Shown here piece by piece: positions 12,248 through 24,900 of a stretch of DNA of 64,000 nt. This DNA comes from Incurvaria masculella (taxonomy: Eukaryota; Arthropoda; Insecta; Lepidoptera; Incurvariidae), in the NCBI GenBank assembly GCA_946894095.1, contig OX335665.1, forward strand, positions 5,590,001-5,654,000. The letters run 5' to 3'. The notes under the pieces were generated by a model. It did not search any database, was not told where the DNA came from, and was given only the letters and a program-made list of their open reading frames with translations. Every line of letters begins with the position of its first letter. Within the stretch, counting starts at the first letter, position 1. Made by a program: the position numbers and the translations under genes.

Positions 12248-12607
12248 GGATGTTCCGACCCATACAATGTTTTTTTACACAGAACGCAAAAAGTATTGCA
12301 TTTTAAGGCACAAATTCGTCAAAAATATTAAATATAGCCATAGTAGTTGCAGCGAAAACATATTCACGATTTCAGGTTTAATGGTTTCGTTGTAATTGCC
12401 GATTAGAAGTTTTACACAGTTAGATGGCGCTGTTAAATAAAAATCGTATTTCAATAAATTGTAACAAAACCAATAATCCTGAAATTGTTTAATTGTTTTC
12501 GCTGCAAGTAATATGACTATATTAAACTTTTATTATTAATTCGTGGCTTAAAGTGCAATACTTTTTGCGTTATGTGTGTAAACAACTTTATATGGGTCGG
12601 AACAGCC
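12248..12607. mobile_element. TTAA-flanked MITE with about 60-bp inverted repeats
   Basis: TTAA lies at 12244-12247 and 12608-12611. The left arm GGATGTTCCGACCCATACAA is mirrored by TATATGGGTCGGAACAGCC on the right, and the pairing extends inward through GAACGCAAAAAGTATTGCA. TTAA duplication suggests piggyBac-type mobilisation (inference). Confidence 0.82.
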
Positions 12608-12875
12608 TTAAATCATGTTATCAGAGCTAAGTACGTCTGTACGTTTTTGTTTTTATTTTAATAACTTTAACTCATATCCATCATATACGCCTTTTTGCAT
12701 TTGTATACAATTTTTTTAAAAGCGTATACAATTAATTAATTAAAAAAATAAAAAAGTACAGACGTCGCTCTCAGTTGATTTGTTTTATTTGCAAAATATC
12801 AGAAAAATATTTCTTAAATTAGCTAAGGGAACAGGCACGACCCATTGTATGGAACTTGATGATCTTATTATCCTC

Positions 12876-14315
12876 TTAACAAACCTACCCTTCACTATAA
12901 ATGAGAATGACATTTAAAATATCAAACGAACTAAAGCCAACAGACCATTCCATGTCCCGTCATTTTATAGTCAAGTCGAAGACGCATGGACCATATAGAA
13001 TCTATAGAATATAAGATATATATACTTGTTTAGGCACTGAAAATTTTTGTATAGGCATCAGTATATAATATAGCATATAGATGAATTGGAAGTAAATATT
13101 TAAAAGCGTTATAAGCAAAACTGCCAGTATTGTCTAACTATTTAACGTTTTACAAACATACCTACCTTAATATATATTAAACTTAAGTACTTAGTGTTAA
13201 AAAAATATATATAATTAGTGATTATTGTAATAAGACAATCGAAGTACCTACGCATGCTTGACGAATCAAAACTCTAGAAAATTATGTTATTTATTTAATG
13301 TTATGTTATATATAAAAATATTATATTGTACAAATTGTAATGTTTTAACAATTTATATTTTTATTTTATAACCGACCGAATATTTTTTTTATACAAACTT
13401 GCACCCTTTGGCAATTTTAGTTAATTAATTAATTTCAATACCGGCAGCAACTTCTTCTACTTTTTGAAAAAGTTATTTCAATGAAGGTATTTCCTGCGAA
13501 ATATTTTTGTTTTTTTGTTACAGCCCGAAGTCCGATTTTTTTCCTTAAATTAATTCTGATTTTAAAGATGTACCTGTATCTAGTGCACTTATTTCGAGTT
13601 TATGATAAGAACAAATAGAACTTTAACCTATTAATTTTCTGGTATTTAAAAAAAATATGTGTACTCATGGCAAAATGGAGTCAAGTAAATTGTTTTCTTG
13701 CCATCAACTATTAATTAGAGCACTTAACATGAGAATCAATGCAGAAACCCAATATCGTTCAGGGCAAAATAATTTTTGGACTACCGAGTCTGATGCCGGG
13801 CTTTAACCATAATATTATATTCATACCTAAATCAGAAGAATAATGACTGGGATGACAATCCTAGTCACTGATGTCAGAAGATTGAGTGATTTTGTAAATT
13901 ACCTGCTCCACTTTAGGTAGTATATCTGTAAAAAAACAAGTCCACTTCCTTTATTAAAATGTTTCAAATAAAAATCATTCATAATGAGTTTCGTATGATA
14001 AAATTTCACTTTATATATTTTTTTATGGTGAATAAGCCATCAAAACCCAAGTACATTTTGTAGACAATCTTTATTAAAAACTTTTAGTAAAGATGGCCTC
14101 AAGAACCAATCATATATTATTTGTTTTGAAGTTAATAATAAGTTTTAATTATATTTATAATGACCTATATTTCGTGTTGTATGTCAATTTGTGTAATGTA
14201 TTTTGGCTTTAGAACATTTATCCAATTGTACAGATGGTCACTGCACAGCGAATAAGGTGACCATATTCTAGTTCTAGGTGTTGTTCTCACTGCGACTGTT
14301 GTTTGTGACAAAATT

Positions 14316-14351
<36 letters not shown>

Positions 14352-15060
14352 ATATATATATATATCTATTTAAAGTAATCTGTATTGTGAATCTGTATCA
14401 AAACCTGCATTTAAGCGATCCTCCTATTTAGATTAAGCAAATAGTGACTAAAAGATTATATTGTACGATATTAATGTTATATAAATATTTATTAACACCT
14501 AAGCCAAGTCTCGGATGTGCAGACTGAAAAGTCTTAAAAAGATTAGATGTGCCAACCTATGGATAAATCCCGTCTCGCTGAATTCCAGCCATTTACATGT
14601 TTTTAATGCTACAATTTTATCAAAATATAGTTAGTATAAAAATGTATCAGTCGTATATATGTAGTAGGACTGTTCTATTTTATGATCTGATAAAAAAAAC
14701 GTGACGTCAAAGGCCATACTTAATTAATATAGACTTTTGTTAATTCCTCAGCATTTTCTGTAGAATCTGTACAGATGTGTAACGACTGTGCATTGTCGCT
14801 GGACTCGAGAATTGTATAAAAGCTTTAAATAGAGTAGGTGAGAATCGCTTTTTGCGATCGGATATATTTTGATCTTAAGGCTAAATGAAACGGTCCGTTT
14901 TTTTATGTCAACTGGACGAGGGATATTTAACATCACTGTTAATATTTCACATATTTAATACAGATTATTTAGAATAATTCATCCTAGTTTTCAAATTAAA
15001 AATCCAATCTTTGCAAGCCTCTTGTGGGTGAGTTTCTTGGTCATGTAGAAAATATTCTTT
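12876..15060. other. AT-rich intergenic DNA with an (AT)n microsatellite
   Basis: No coding exon was recognised. An AT dinucleotide tract spans about 14319-14366. Part of this region could be Dgk 3' UTR, but I cannot place its end. Confidence 0.5.
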
Positions 15061-15068
15061 ATTTAGCT

Positions 15069-15425
15069 CAGAGCCGGTAGTCTAAGTTGTCACATAAATT
15101 GGCGTTACGGCAAACCGATCGACTGGCGTTTTCAAATGTATGGAGAAATTGAAGAGCGCGCGCAGCGGGCGTTAAGCGAACTAACATTTGCGAGTCCGAG
15201 CTTGATTTGACAGCTTACTCAACGTTGCCGTAAATACGTCGACGTTGCCGTTTACGTCCACTCCGCGTTTTCATACAAATCGGAAGTGCGCGTTTGACTT
15301 TGACAGCTTGAAGAAGTAAAACCACAGAATATTTAGTAAAAACTTGTATGGAGTTTGGAGAAAACGCCAGTCGATCGGTTTGCCGTAAACGCCAATTTAG
15401 GTGAGAACTCAGACTGCCCACTCTG
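15069..15425. mobile_element. MITE with about 60-bp terminal inverted repeats
   Basis: The left arm CAGAGCCGGTAGTCTAAGTT, then AAATTGGCGTTACGGCAAAC, is mirrored on the right by GTTTGCCGTAAACGCCAATT and ACTCAGACTGCCCACTCTG. Related copies: 24113-24392 (left end lost) and a fragment near 57990-58070. Confidence 0.78.
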
Positions 15426-16329
15426 TACTAATAATCAGTTTGCCTCAGCAGCGTCTTTCTTTAAAATTAAGATTATTTAGATGACGCACATTATTTTGCA
15501 ACAATTAATTATCCATGTAGATGGCGCCACGGTGATTTGTCGCTATTTCCGCTATATCAACCCAAAAATAGGAAGATACGAACTAAAGCTTTTTTTTTTT
15601 TTTGGTTAGCACCTAATGTATTATACATCATAAAATAATTGTGAAAAAAATCTAGAACTTGTGAGATAATTAAAAGGCATGATGCAAAAAGTTTCCAATT
15701 TTGGACACTTCCTCACAATTGATTAGATTATCAATTTGACCAGTTTGATCTCATAGGTAATTACGTATCTATGAGATTAAATACACAATCGCTAAGTATC
15801 CTCGTCACTGCAGGTAGTTTGTATCTTTGTATTTTTATGGAGTTATAGCAGAAATAGGTACAAACGCCTGAGGCGCTATCAATTTTAATGCAGAAACTCC
15901 CTACAAATGTAGTTATAATCTCCTAGAGTGTAAAAAAATGTCATTGTTTAAAAACGGATTCTTCGTTTTACCTTAAGGAATATATTACTAAATAAGCTTA
16001 AGATCGCCACACACATAGGACTCTTTTCGTTCATTGGCACTACTAGTACTTTGTGGGTTTGCTATGAACCAGTTTAAAAAAGAAACTATATAGTAATGGC
16101 GGCTGCTACTTTTCAAATGGACGGCACTGTCAACATAATATTGTTAACAAGTATACATTTATGTTTTAAGTTTTTTGTAATATTTATAAGTAATGTATTA
16201 GTTCAAGTTCGAATATATTTATTATGTATTAAAAAGCATTACTGCATACTAGTCGTGGTATGAGAAATTGAAATGGGTTCGTATAACTGTTACTAGTGTA
16301 AAAAGGAAGTATTCATTTTACGCCGAGCA

Positions 16330-16590
16330 GTATGGCCGCTACAAATTTATTTTAGCGCACTGGTTGCGAGCCGTCTAGACGCAACGACCCGCCAGCCGCG
16401 ACTGTCTCGCTCGCGCAATGGCGGGCGACAGTATCTGTAACCTCGGTTGAGGCTTGTAGCCGGCGACTCTTACAAACAACTGGAGTTACGGCTTGTAGCC
16501 GGCGACTCTCGCAACTGGGGTTACCGCCGAAACTGTAATGCGCGCGCGCATTGCGCACTTTAGTCGAGAGAGGGGCTACATTGTTAACGA
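16330..16590. other. GC-rich island in AT-rich intergenic DNA
   Basis: This short CpG-rich stretch contains GGCTTGTAGCCGGCGACTCT twice (about 16461 and 16492) and a GCGCGCGC run near 16541. There is no credible ORF. It may be an old repeat or a regulatory island. Around it, 15430-17830 shows only a SINE tail fragment near 16868-16906. Confidence 0.4.
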
Positions 16591-17832
16591 CCGCCGTTGT
16601 GGTTTACTTACAGAAAAAGTCCAACAATTAGTATTTCTAAATGCTAACAGGCATATAAAATAAACGATAATTATGTTTATTTATTATTTGTGTTTTATTA
16701 TTTCTGGGGATTATTTTGTCGAGGATAAAAAGTTTTGTCTGACTTCTTAATTGTTTGCGATAACTACATAGTAACAAAACCTCTTTCTTGATTTTGATTT
16801 TTGTTGAGAATACAGGTCACTGCACTCTAGATTCAGAATTCATGCAAGATGATCGAACCGTGCTAGAAGTCATTATACCCATTCATGTCCAGTTGCAAAA
16901 AAAAAGGGAAGGAGAAAAATAGGGAGAGGGAGTTTTTCTTTCATTTCTTTTTGCAACAGTTTCCGCTAACGGCTATCGGCATCAGCAATAACAGTTACAA
17001 AGTTTTCGAAGACCAGTGGAAACGCCCACGACTACGAACGACTACGTGCATACCAATAGTTAGGTCCAGAAGATTCATCTGAACCAGGTTATCACCAAAG
17101 TCTCATACAATTTCACGTGCGACACTCCGAAGAATCTTCCCGCGGTTTCGAGAAGTCATAGTTCTGTTCAGTTTAACCAGTGAAACACAGTACCAACCTG
17201 ACTACGCAACTGAGTAATACCTGCGTGCTCCGAGTTGATATTTTGTTTTGCGGGCTATACCGCACTGTGTGAGTAAAGATAGCGATATAGTGGGAGCGAG
17301 ATTGCATGCGCTCGCAACTAGCAGCCGCCATTTCTAAATCGTTTCTTCATTAAACTGGGATAAAGCTTAACTCATCCTTATTGCCTCAGGGTCCTTGCTA
17401 TGTACCTGCATCATCACCACCAGAGGGTTGGCATGATTTTCGGAACCGCATGTATGACTGCTAGTGTCTTTTTCATTGATTATTACCTATGTTAATTTTG
17501 TCATCACAATTATTTGAAATCATAAATTATTATAATTCTTTATGTACTTTATATGACAAGCAAATGTTTTTAATTGCCATTTTTAAGTGGTTCAGTGCAT
17601 TTGAAATAAATATAGCTAGTATGGAATTATTGAGATGGTTTTGTGTCACTATTATCATACTACATTATTGTTGGTGTTTATAATTATTTTAAAAATGTAA
17701 ATTATATTCATGTGAAAGTGTTAGTTGTTTTTATTGCACCTTCAAAGAAGTACTCATAACAACACTGACAAATTACTTGCAACGACATTTTCTATGATCG
17801 CTGCTGTGTAACAATGTCAGATTTTTTTTATG

Positions 17833-17965
17833 AAAAAACCGGCCAAGTACAAGTCGGACTCACAAACGAAGGGTTCCGTACCATCGTACGAGATTTAGCA
17901 CAAAAAATCACAACATTTTAATTTCACAATATTTTAATGGAATTTTCTTCAATACTTCACAAAAA
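17833..17965 (+). mobile_element. Interspersed 'ACCGGCCAAGT' repeat, partial copy
   Basis: It starts AAAACCGGCCAAGTACAAGT and continues GGGTTCCGTACCATCGTAC. This is a very common lepidopteran repeat of about 300 bp whose other end is GTACGGAACCCTAAAA. The class is uncertain. Confidence 0.7.
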
Positions 17966-17983
17966 ACTGCCCATGAGTTTTGT

Positions 17984-18382
17984 TTATGGAACCTGACATC
18001 AATGGCTAATACCACACAACCACCGCTATGATATTAGCCCAATACACCACATTCCCAAAATAATCAAATGCTATGCCAGGACCTTCCCTTTATGAGCATG
18101 GCTACACTGAAGTGGATGAAAAGCACGGACAATTTTTCCTCGCCGCTTCGACCATATCTTCATCCGTTGCGATGGTACCAACCCGGGCGGGCTTAAACCC
18201 TACCACCTAGTAGGGCAAGGGGACCTACAGTTTTACATGAATTCCGAACCATTGAGCAGCTCGCATTCGTGACGAAATGCACTTATCCAACTCAGAAAGA
18301 GAAAGAAAGTCGTGCATGAACGGGGTAAGGATTTGAACTTAAACCTCTGGTATGCTAGGCAAGCCTCGCGCCACTAGCCTAC
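17984..18382 (-). mobile_element. SINE, tRNA-headed (HaSE1-like)
   Basis: A nearly full-length minus-strand copy. Tail at about 17984-18010, body with ACCCGGGCGGGCTTAAACCC (complement), and tRNA-like head ending near 18382 (GCGCCACTAGCCT). It lies between the convergent Dgk and Mgat1-B genes. Confidence 0.85.
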
Positions 18383-18499
18383 TTGGCTTTCTGGTATATA
18401 AATGGTAACAATAAAATCAAACATTGTTAATTAAAACACTTCTTGAATGAATGACCGTTTATTTGTATTTTAATCTATTCGTCTGCTAAGTACGCGGTT

Positions 18500-18860
18500 C
18501 GATTTTAACCATCCCTACCAAAAGCACGCTCAAAACTGGTCCGATTCGTGCGGCCTCAAAATGGCGTCACGCAACGCCGTACACAGTGCTCACGCTTTGG
18601 AGCTACGGCACGTTTGTCAGTGACATTGACATTTGATGTTTGTCAAGTCTTTCCACCGTGTTTTTTCGCAAATCGTTGCTTGTACCTCAGTTCCAAAATA
18701 GAGTTTGACTTAGAGAAATTGATTAGATTTAAATTTGAGGTGAACTACTACAATTAACGTCATTTGTTCCATGTTTGTTGTTTTGTTTCCGTAAGCGCGT
18801 ACACAAACGGTCCGAATCGTTTGTAATGCTTACTGCTTTGAGCGTGCAATCTGATTCGGG
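18500..18860. repeat. Dispersed repeat; the same family flanks the Harbinger insertion
   Basis: Segments ACCAAAAGCACGCTCAAAAC ... CAACGCCGTACACAGTGCTC and GTAAGCGCGTACACAAACGG recur at 24590-24700 and 30128-30200. In that second copy the two halves are separated by the 5.2 kb Harbinger block. Confidence 0.6.
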
Positions 18861-18979
18861 ACGCTTATATACGCTTTTGGCAGTGGAATCGATTACAGTT
18901 CAAATCGAAACGCCCAATAACTGTACCCATACAAGTATGTACTTACAGCGGGAGCCCTTCACACTTTAATCTATGCCCT

Positions 18980-21900
18980 TCACTCGCACATCGGGTTGTA
19001 CTTTGTGAAGCGTTTCCTCGGGGCGATATAAACACGCCGTCCCCGGTAGAAGCAGTCGACGACGCCGCGGTACGCCGTGCGGGGAACGCCGAACTGGAAT
19101 GACACGTCTGATTATTTATGCGAGGAATCCGCCGAGGGCATAATAGATAGCTAACGTCATACCTACAACGTTAAAAACTCGCTGAATACTTCTTATTTTC
19201 GCTGTCACTATGACATTTCCAACCAGCGCCATCTTCCGTCACTGCCAGAACTAGTTATTAAACTAAGCCCAATTCCAAATTTTGGCTAAGCAAGCATGAT
19301 GAAGATTTTACATTTGTTAAAACGGTTGTTCTATTCTAAGCCCCGGTTGCACGAAGAGACAGCCGAGTTAATTAATGTTCAAACACGCCCTTTATGCTAT
19401 TTAGTGCAGTCATAGATTATAAACTGTCTGTGGCTAGTAATTACTTGTCTATGGCTTTCTGTCACTTCCGTCTCTGTCATTACGTTGAATGTGTCAAATC
19501 GAACAATGTCTTTTGCATATCTGATCTTTTTCCATCCTATTAATTGAACGCTGAATCAATGCTATATTAGCCTGTAGCCTGTAGCTGTAGCTGTAGACTA
19601 CGTCTACAAGAAAATTTGTTTAGTGAAGTTATTTTCTCATCAACGCCACTCCCACCACTCGACCTCTAACAACATTTTAAATATAAATTAAGTAATGTCA
19701 TTGTAAATAAAAAAATAACATAATTGGTTGGTCATTAATGTATTCTCAAATGTGAATTGAAACGCCATCTGTTGACTTTTATTATCCCTATTCAACACTT
19801 GTATGACGTTAGCAATCCTACTATCATTTATCTATGGCCGAGGACAACAAAATGGCGACGTAAAAATGCGTCGGCTGTATCTTGGACACAACCGCAGTGA
19901 GATATGTAAAATGCACGGAGATCGACATCGATCTCTGTTGTGAAATGTATCTCTATTCTCTAACTTACCATGCTTATCTTGGTAAGTTATCTCGTGAATA
20001 GCAGGTGAATAGACAAGAGAATAATTAAATCAGATGTTTAGTTGAATTTCGTACCATGCTAGCTGTCAAACGACGTGTTATTCGGACTAGTGAACTGAAT
20101 TTTACCAGTTGGCATGTTAAGAACGTCTAATCACTCTTTTGCATGTACACCTGCTTTTCACCTAGAAAGTTATTTACCATGGTAAACCCTCTGGTATATA
20201 CCTAGCTTACGCGAACACTTTTGAAGAAAGATAAGATTTAAATACCTCTCTTTAATCTGACTTTTCGAAAGGAGTTGCATCCAATCGTAGTCACGAGTTA
20301 AGTCCACCAGTTTTGTATTTCAGCTTTCTTCAAAATCTTTGCGTAATTTCCGCTTAAGAATGGCCCGTAAGCTATGCTCCTCAAACAAACATAGTTTATC
20401 ATTTGGAAACCGCTATTCCGATTAAATTGATATTTCATATCTAATATCATGTAACAAATATCTGTGTCTGCACGTTTTTGTTTTTTTTTTTCAAAAATCC
20501 AAACAGAATTAAACGAAAGCAAAAAGAAAATCTTCATATGAATTTTGTTTTCTCCGTGGTTCGACCCAGAATACATTTACCGAAAAAACACAGATATTTG
20601 TAGCCTTATATGAGATACCAATTATCAAGTAAGTTGGAACATTGGTTTTCAAATTATTAGTAAACTACGTTTGTATGGGAGGCGAAATTTTGTGATGCTT
20701 ACGGGCCGACCTTAAGTAGATAAATAATACCAAAGTAACGTCATAGTAAATACTTCTCCTGAGAACACTACCGATTCAGCAAATCAGAATTCCTGGAATA
20801 GACATCCCGCTCGGATCTCTCACCCAGACGTCATCCATGAGGCGAAGCGCGCGCAAGCTCTTTCGCAGGAGCACGCAGCTCGAGTAGAGCACCTTGGAGG
20901 CGCGCCGCGGGTCGCCCGCGCCGCGCGCCGCCTGCCGCACGGATACCTCCGTCGCCGCCGCCAACCGCTCCTCCAGACGTTCGTTGTACACGCCCTGCAG
21001 GGTTCATCTTGACATTTACACTCACCGTGATTCACAGATGAGTGTAAGTTTCATCTTGAAATTTATAATCACTGTAACTCAAAGGTGAGAATAAGGTTAA
21101 TCTTGAAAATTACACTCACCGTGATTCACAGGTAAGTGTAAGGTGCAACTTGAAATTTACATTCATTGTAATTCACAGGTGAGAATAGGGTTAATCTTGA
21201 AATTTACACTCACCGTAATTCACAGGTGAGTGTAAGGTGCAACTTGAAATTTACAGTCATTATGATTCACAGGTGAGAATAGGGTCAATCTTGAATTTTA
21301 CACTCACCGTGATTCACAGGTGAGTGTAAAGTTCACCTTGAAAATTACAGTCACTGTAATTCACAGGTCAGAATAGGGTTCACATTGAAATTTACACTCA
21401 CCTTGATTCACAGGTGAGTGTAAGGTTAATCTTTAAATTTAAAGTCACCGTAATTCACAGGTGAGAATAGGTTTAATCTAGAAATTTAAACTCACCGTGA
21501 TTCACAGGTGAGTGTAAGGTTCATCATGAAATTTACAGTCACTGTAATTCACAGGTGAGTATAGGGTTAATCTTGAAATTATCACTTACCGTGATTCATA
21601 GATGAGTGTAAGGTTAATCTTGAAATTTACACACACCGTGATTCACAGATGAGTGTAAGGTTCCACATCCCTACTAGTTAGAAGGGGTTACGCCCGCCCG
21701 GATCGGTACCATCTAACAAGATGAAAATATGGTCGAAACGGCACTGAAAAATCGTCCATGTTTTCCATTCAGTTCAATGTAGCCGAGGTCATAAAAGGAA
21801 AGTCCGGGCATGGCACTTTATTCCTTCGGGAATGAGAGTAATAGCGGGTCGAGATTGAGTTTAGAAGACAAAGCCGAGGTTGCGTAATTCCCTCAAATCT

Positions 21901-24900
21901 TATACGATGGTACGGAGCCCTTCGTGTGCGTGTCCGACTCGCACTTGGCCGGTTTTTTTTTATCTTCGCTTACCCACTTAGTAAGTATATACCAACATAG
22001 TACTTTCTATGTGCAAATAAATGAAGCAGCTACACAAGTCACCTTGAGAAGATAGGAAAGGTCGAGTTGCGTGAAGGGCACAAATCGATCGCTGAGCTGA
22101 ATATGCCGCAAGTGGCTCTCGTAATATCGACCGTTGCTTGCACCGTCCTGCGTATCATACACATTCTAGAACAGACGTTCTCAAACTTATTTCGTCTGCC
22201 ACCCACTTTTAGAATTCACCATTTTCCAGCGCCCCCCAAATGGTGTAGCTTTACCACATCTCATAAATCACAATCACAATCATTACTTTAATAATTTTAA
22301 TATAATTTATTATTTTTGATTTCTTATGGGGGCAATTAAATTAAACTTTATAAATAATATTTAGCAAAATAATCGATATATTTTATGTATTTTATGTAGG
22401 TATGTATTTTAGTTTAAAATAGATACATAAAAATATTTGAAAAACACAAATTAGCAAATTTCCATCATGCCTGCCTAGGCAAAATTTGGAATTGAGCTTA
22501 GGGCAGATTTTTTAATCCTTAGATAAACAGCCAGATAGCTATTCGACGGATTTATTTACGCTTCTGCTTATCCATCCAATATAGTAAGTCCATATGTTTA
22601 TTAGTAAAATTATAGTCGGATAATTGTGATAGAAGATATAGACTATCCGTCTTTTGCCAAACGTGAATTTGTTCGCCTAGCCTAGTGGCGCGGGGTCTGG
22701 CCTAGTGTACCAGAGACCTGGGTTCAATACCGACATGCACCACTGTCTTTCTCTTTCCGAGTTCGATAAGTGCATTTCGTCACGAATGCGAGCTGCTCCA
22801 TGGTTCGGAATCCATGTAAAACTGTAGGTCCCCTTCCCCTACTAGGTGGTAGGGTTTAAGCCCGCCCGGGTTGGTACCATCGCATTGAATGAAAAGATGG
22901 TCGAAGCGGCAATGAAAAAAATTGTCCGTGTTTTCCATCCAGTTCAATGTAGCCGTGCTCATAAAGGGAAGGTCCTGGCATGGCACCAAATTCCTTCGGG
23001 AATGTGGTGTATTGGACTAATATCATAGCGGTAGTTGTGTGGTCTTAGCCATCCATGTCAGGTCGCATAAAAAAAAAGTCAGTTCTATACGTACTATCTG
23101 AGGATTGAAAAATCGGCCCTTAGTTTAATAACGGTGTAACTAGTTCTGGCAGTGACGAGAGATGGCGCTGATTAGAAATGTCATAGTAAACGCGAAAGTA
23201 AGAAGTATTTAGTGAGTTTGTACAGTCGTTTCGTCTGAAATCTATACACCTGAAATAGAGACAAATTTGAGATCTCTTTCTGACATGCTGACGTCAACCA
23301 TAGAGTAAAAGGGACTTAGAAATTCCTTCTCTTTCCAGTGTATACATTTGATAAGTAACGACTGTACGTTGTATGACGTTGGCAGTCTATCCCTACTATT
23401 CTTTGTCTATGCCACTACCAAAAAGTCATCAGTGAAGTCATCACCTGTCCAAAAGTTTTAGTGCGCGAGACCTCCGGACGGACACAGGAGCGATGTTCAA
23501 CGTGGCTCGGTACTCGTAACCAGTCATCGAAATATCTGCACGCATTGCAAGAAAATATATTTAAACATATGTGCCCAGTTACTGTCAGGCGAATGAACAA
23601 ACATACAACGCGATTCAAATAAGAACAGGACGGGGCTCGTGACTAACTTCACTCGAATTCGCGAGGGAAAGTACGCGGCAACACCGCGGCAAAGTACTAA
23701 AGTTTGTGAAGTGAAGTGAGCGTTTTATCAGTTTGACATTCAACATGGCGGTGATCCTATTCTTATCTTATTTGAATCGCATTGTCAGCTTCATTCACAG
23801 AACATATAATATCCTGCTTCATTATGACTATCCACTGGACAACCAAGATGAAAGTTCCCAACAGCAGGTTTACGAAGAGAATGACAAGATCACTATGGAC
23901 CTTGGTTTTTATATTTTTCTATTGTGTCTCTATAGTTTCAGCTGCAGAATATAGTTTTTAGTTTTCGAATGGCCCTAACGGAAAAAAATCCATCTGTTGA
24001 ACTTTATTGCTCATCAAATCTTTTGAGGTTATGCAATTTATGTATCAGAAAAAGATGCAGCGAGTTACATTTCGTTAGATCTCGACAACTTCGAGCTTCA
24101 ACTCGGAGATCTCAAGTAAAGTGGCGTTTACGCCAAACCGATGTACGAGCGTTTTCAAATGTATAGAGAATTGAAGAGCGCGCGCAGTGGGCATTGAGCG
24201 AACTATCATTTTCGAGGCGTTGCCGTTTACGCCGACTCCGCTTTTTTATAGAAATCGGTACATAGTCCGAGTTTCATTGTGACAGGTGGTCTTCCCCACA
24301 GAATAAGTAATAAACCTTGTACGGGTTTGACATTTTTACGTAAATTAACAGTTCCGTAAACGCCAATTTAGGTGACAAATCAGACTGCCCATGTAGGAGT
24401 GAGACAATTCGTAAGAGAACTGATTGATCGGCGCTAGCGTCAGTGTATTTCACTAAAACTTGACTCTTGCTGCCGCTATACGGGTACAGATGAGTTTCTG
24501 TCGTCACTCTAGCACCAAATTCCTTACTCTTTGACATTAACCCCAAACAAACGCGGCCATACGAACACCGTGGTCCGATTTGAACTTACGTTACCAAAAG
24601 CGCGTTCACAAATGGTGTCCCGTGAACGGTATGACGTCATCATTACGTAACTCAATGCCGTACCCAGTTCTCACAGGAGGTAAGGCAATGTGTGTGCGAT
24701 TGCAGTGTCACATTTTGACGTCCTATAGCGCCATCTATCGTCTTTCGACCGTTTTACAAACCGTTGAATATCTCTCAGGTGAAAATTCCATTTCACATTT
24801 ATAAAGGTGGCTTCTCACGGCGCGAGTTATCACGCGCCGCGCCGCGCCCGTACGCGCCCCGCGCCATGTGAAGGCCGTGGCCGAGGCCGTGGCTCGGCGT

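Larger units (their letters stand above)
11764..12875. mobile_element. TTA-type MITE split by two later insertions
   Basis: The left end GATAATGAGGTGATCAAGTTCC (11768 on) and the right end ACTTGATGATCTTATTATCCTC match the ends of the intact element at 28468-28782. The interior is split by a 5S-headed SINE (11850-12233) and a TTAA MITE (12248-12607). Internal sequence resumes near 12613. Confidence 0.7.

Noticed and set aside
14319..14366. Functional AT-rich element or replication origin
   Set aside because: It is a plain AT microsatellite with nothing else nearby to support such a role.
21001..21662. CRISPR array
   Set aside because: Regular 48-bp periodicity, but spacers are also repeated, units alternate in two types, and the context is a eukaryotic intron.
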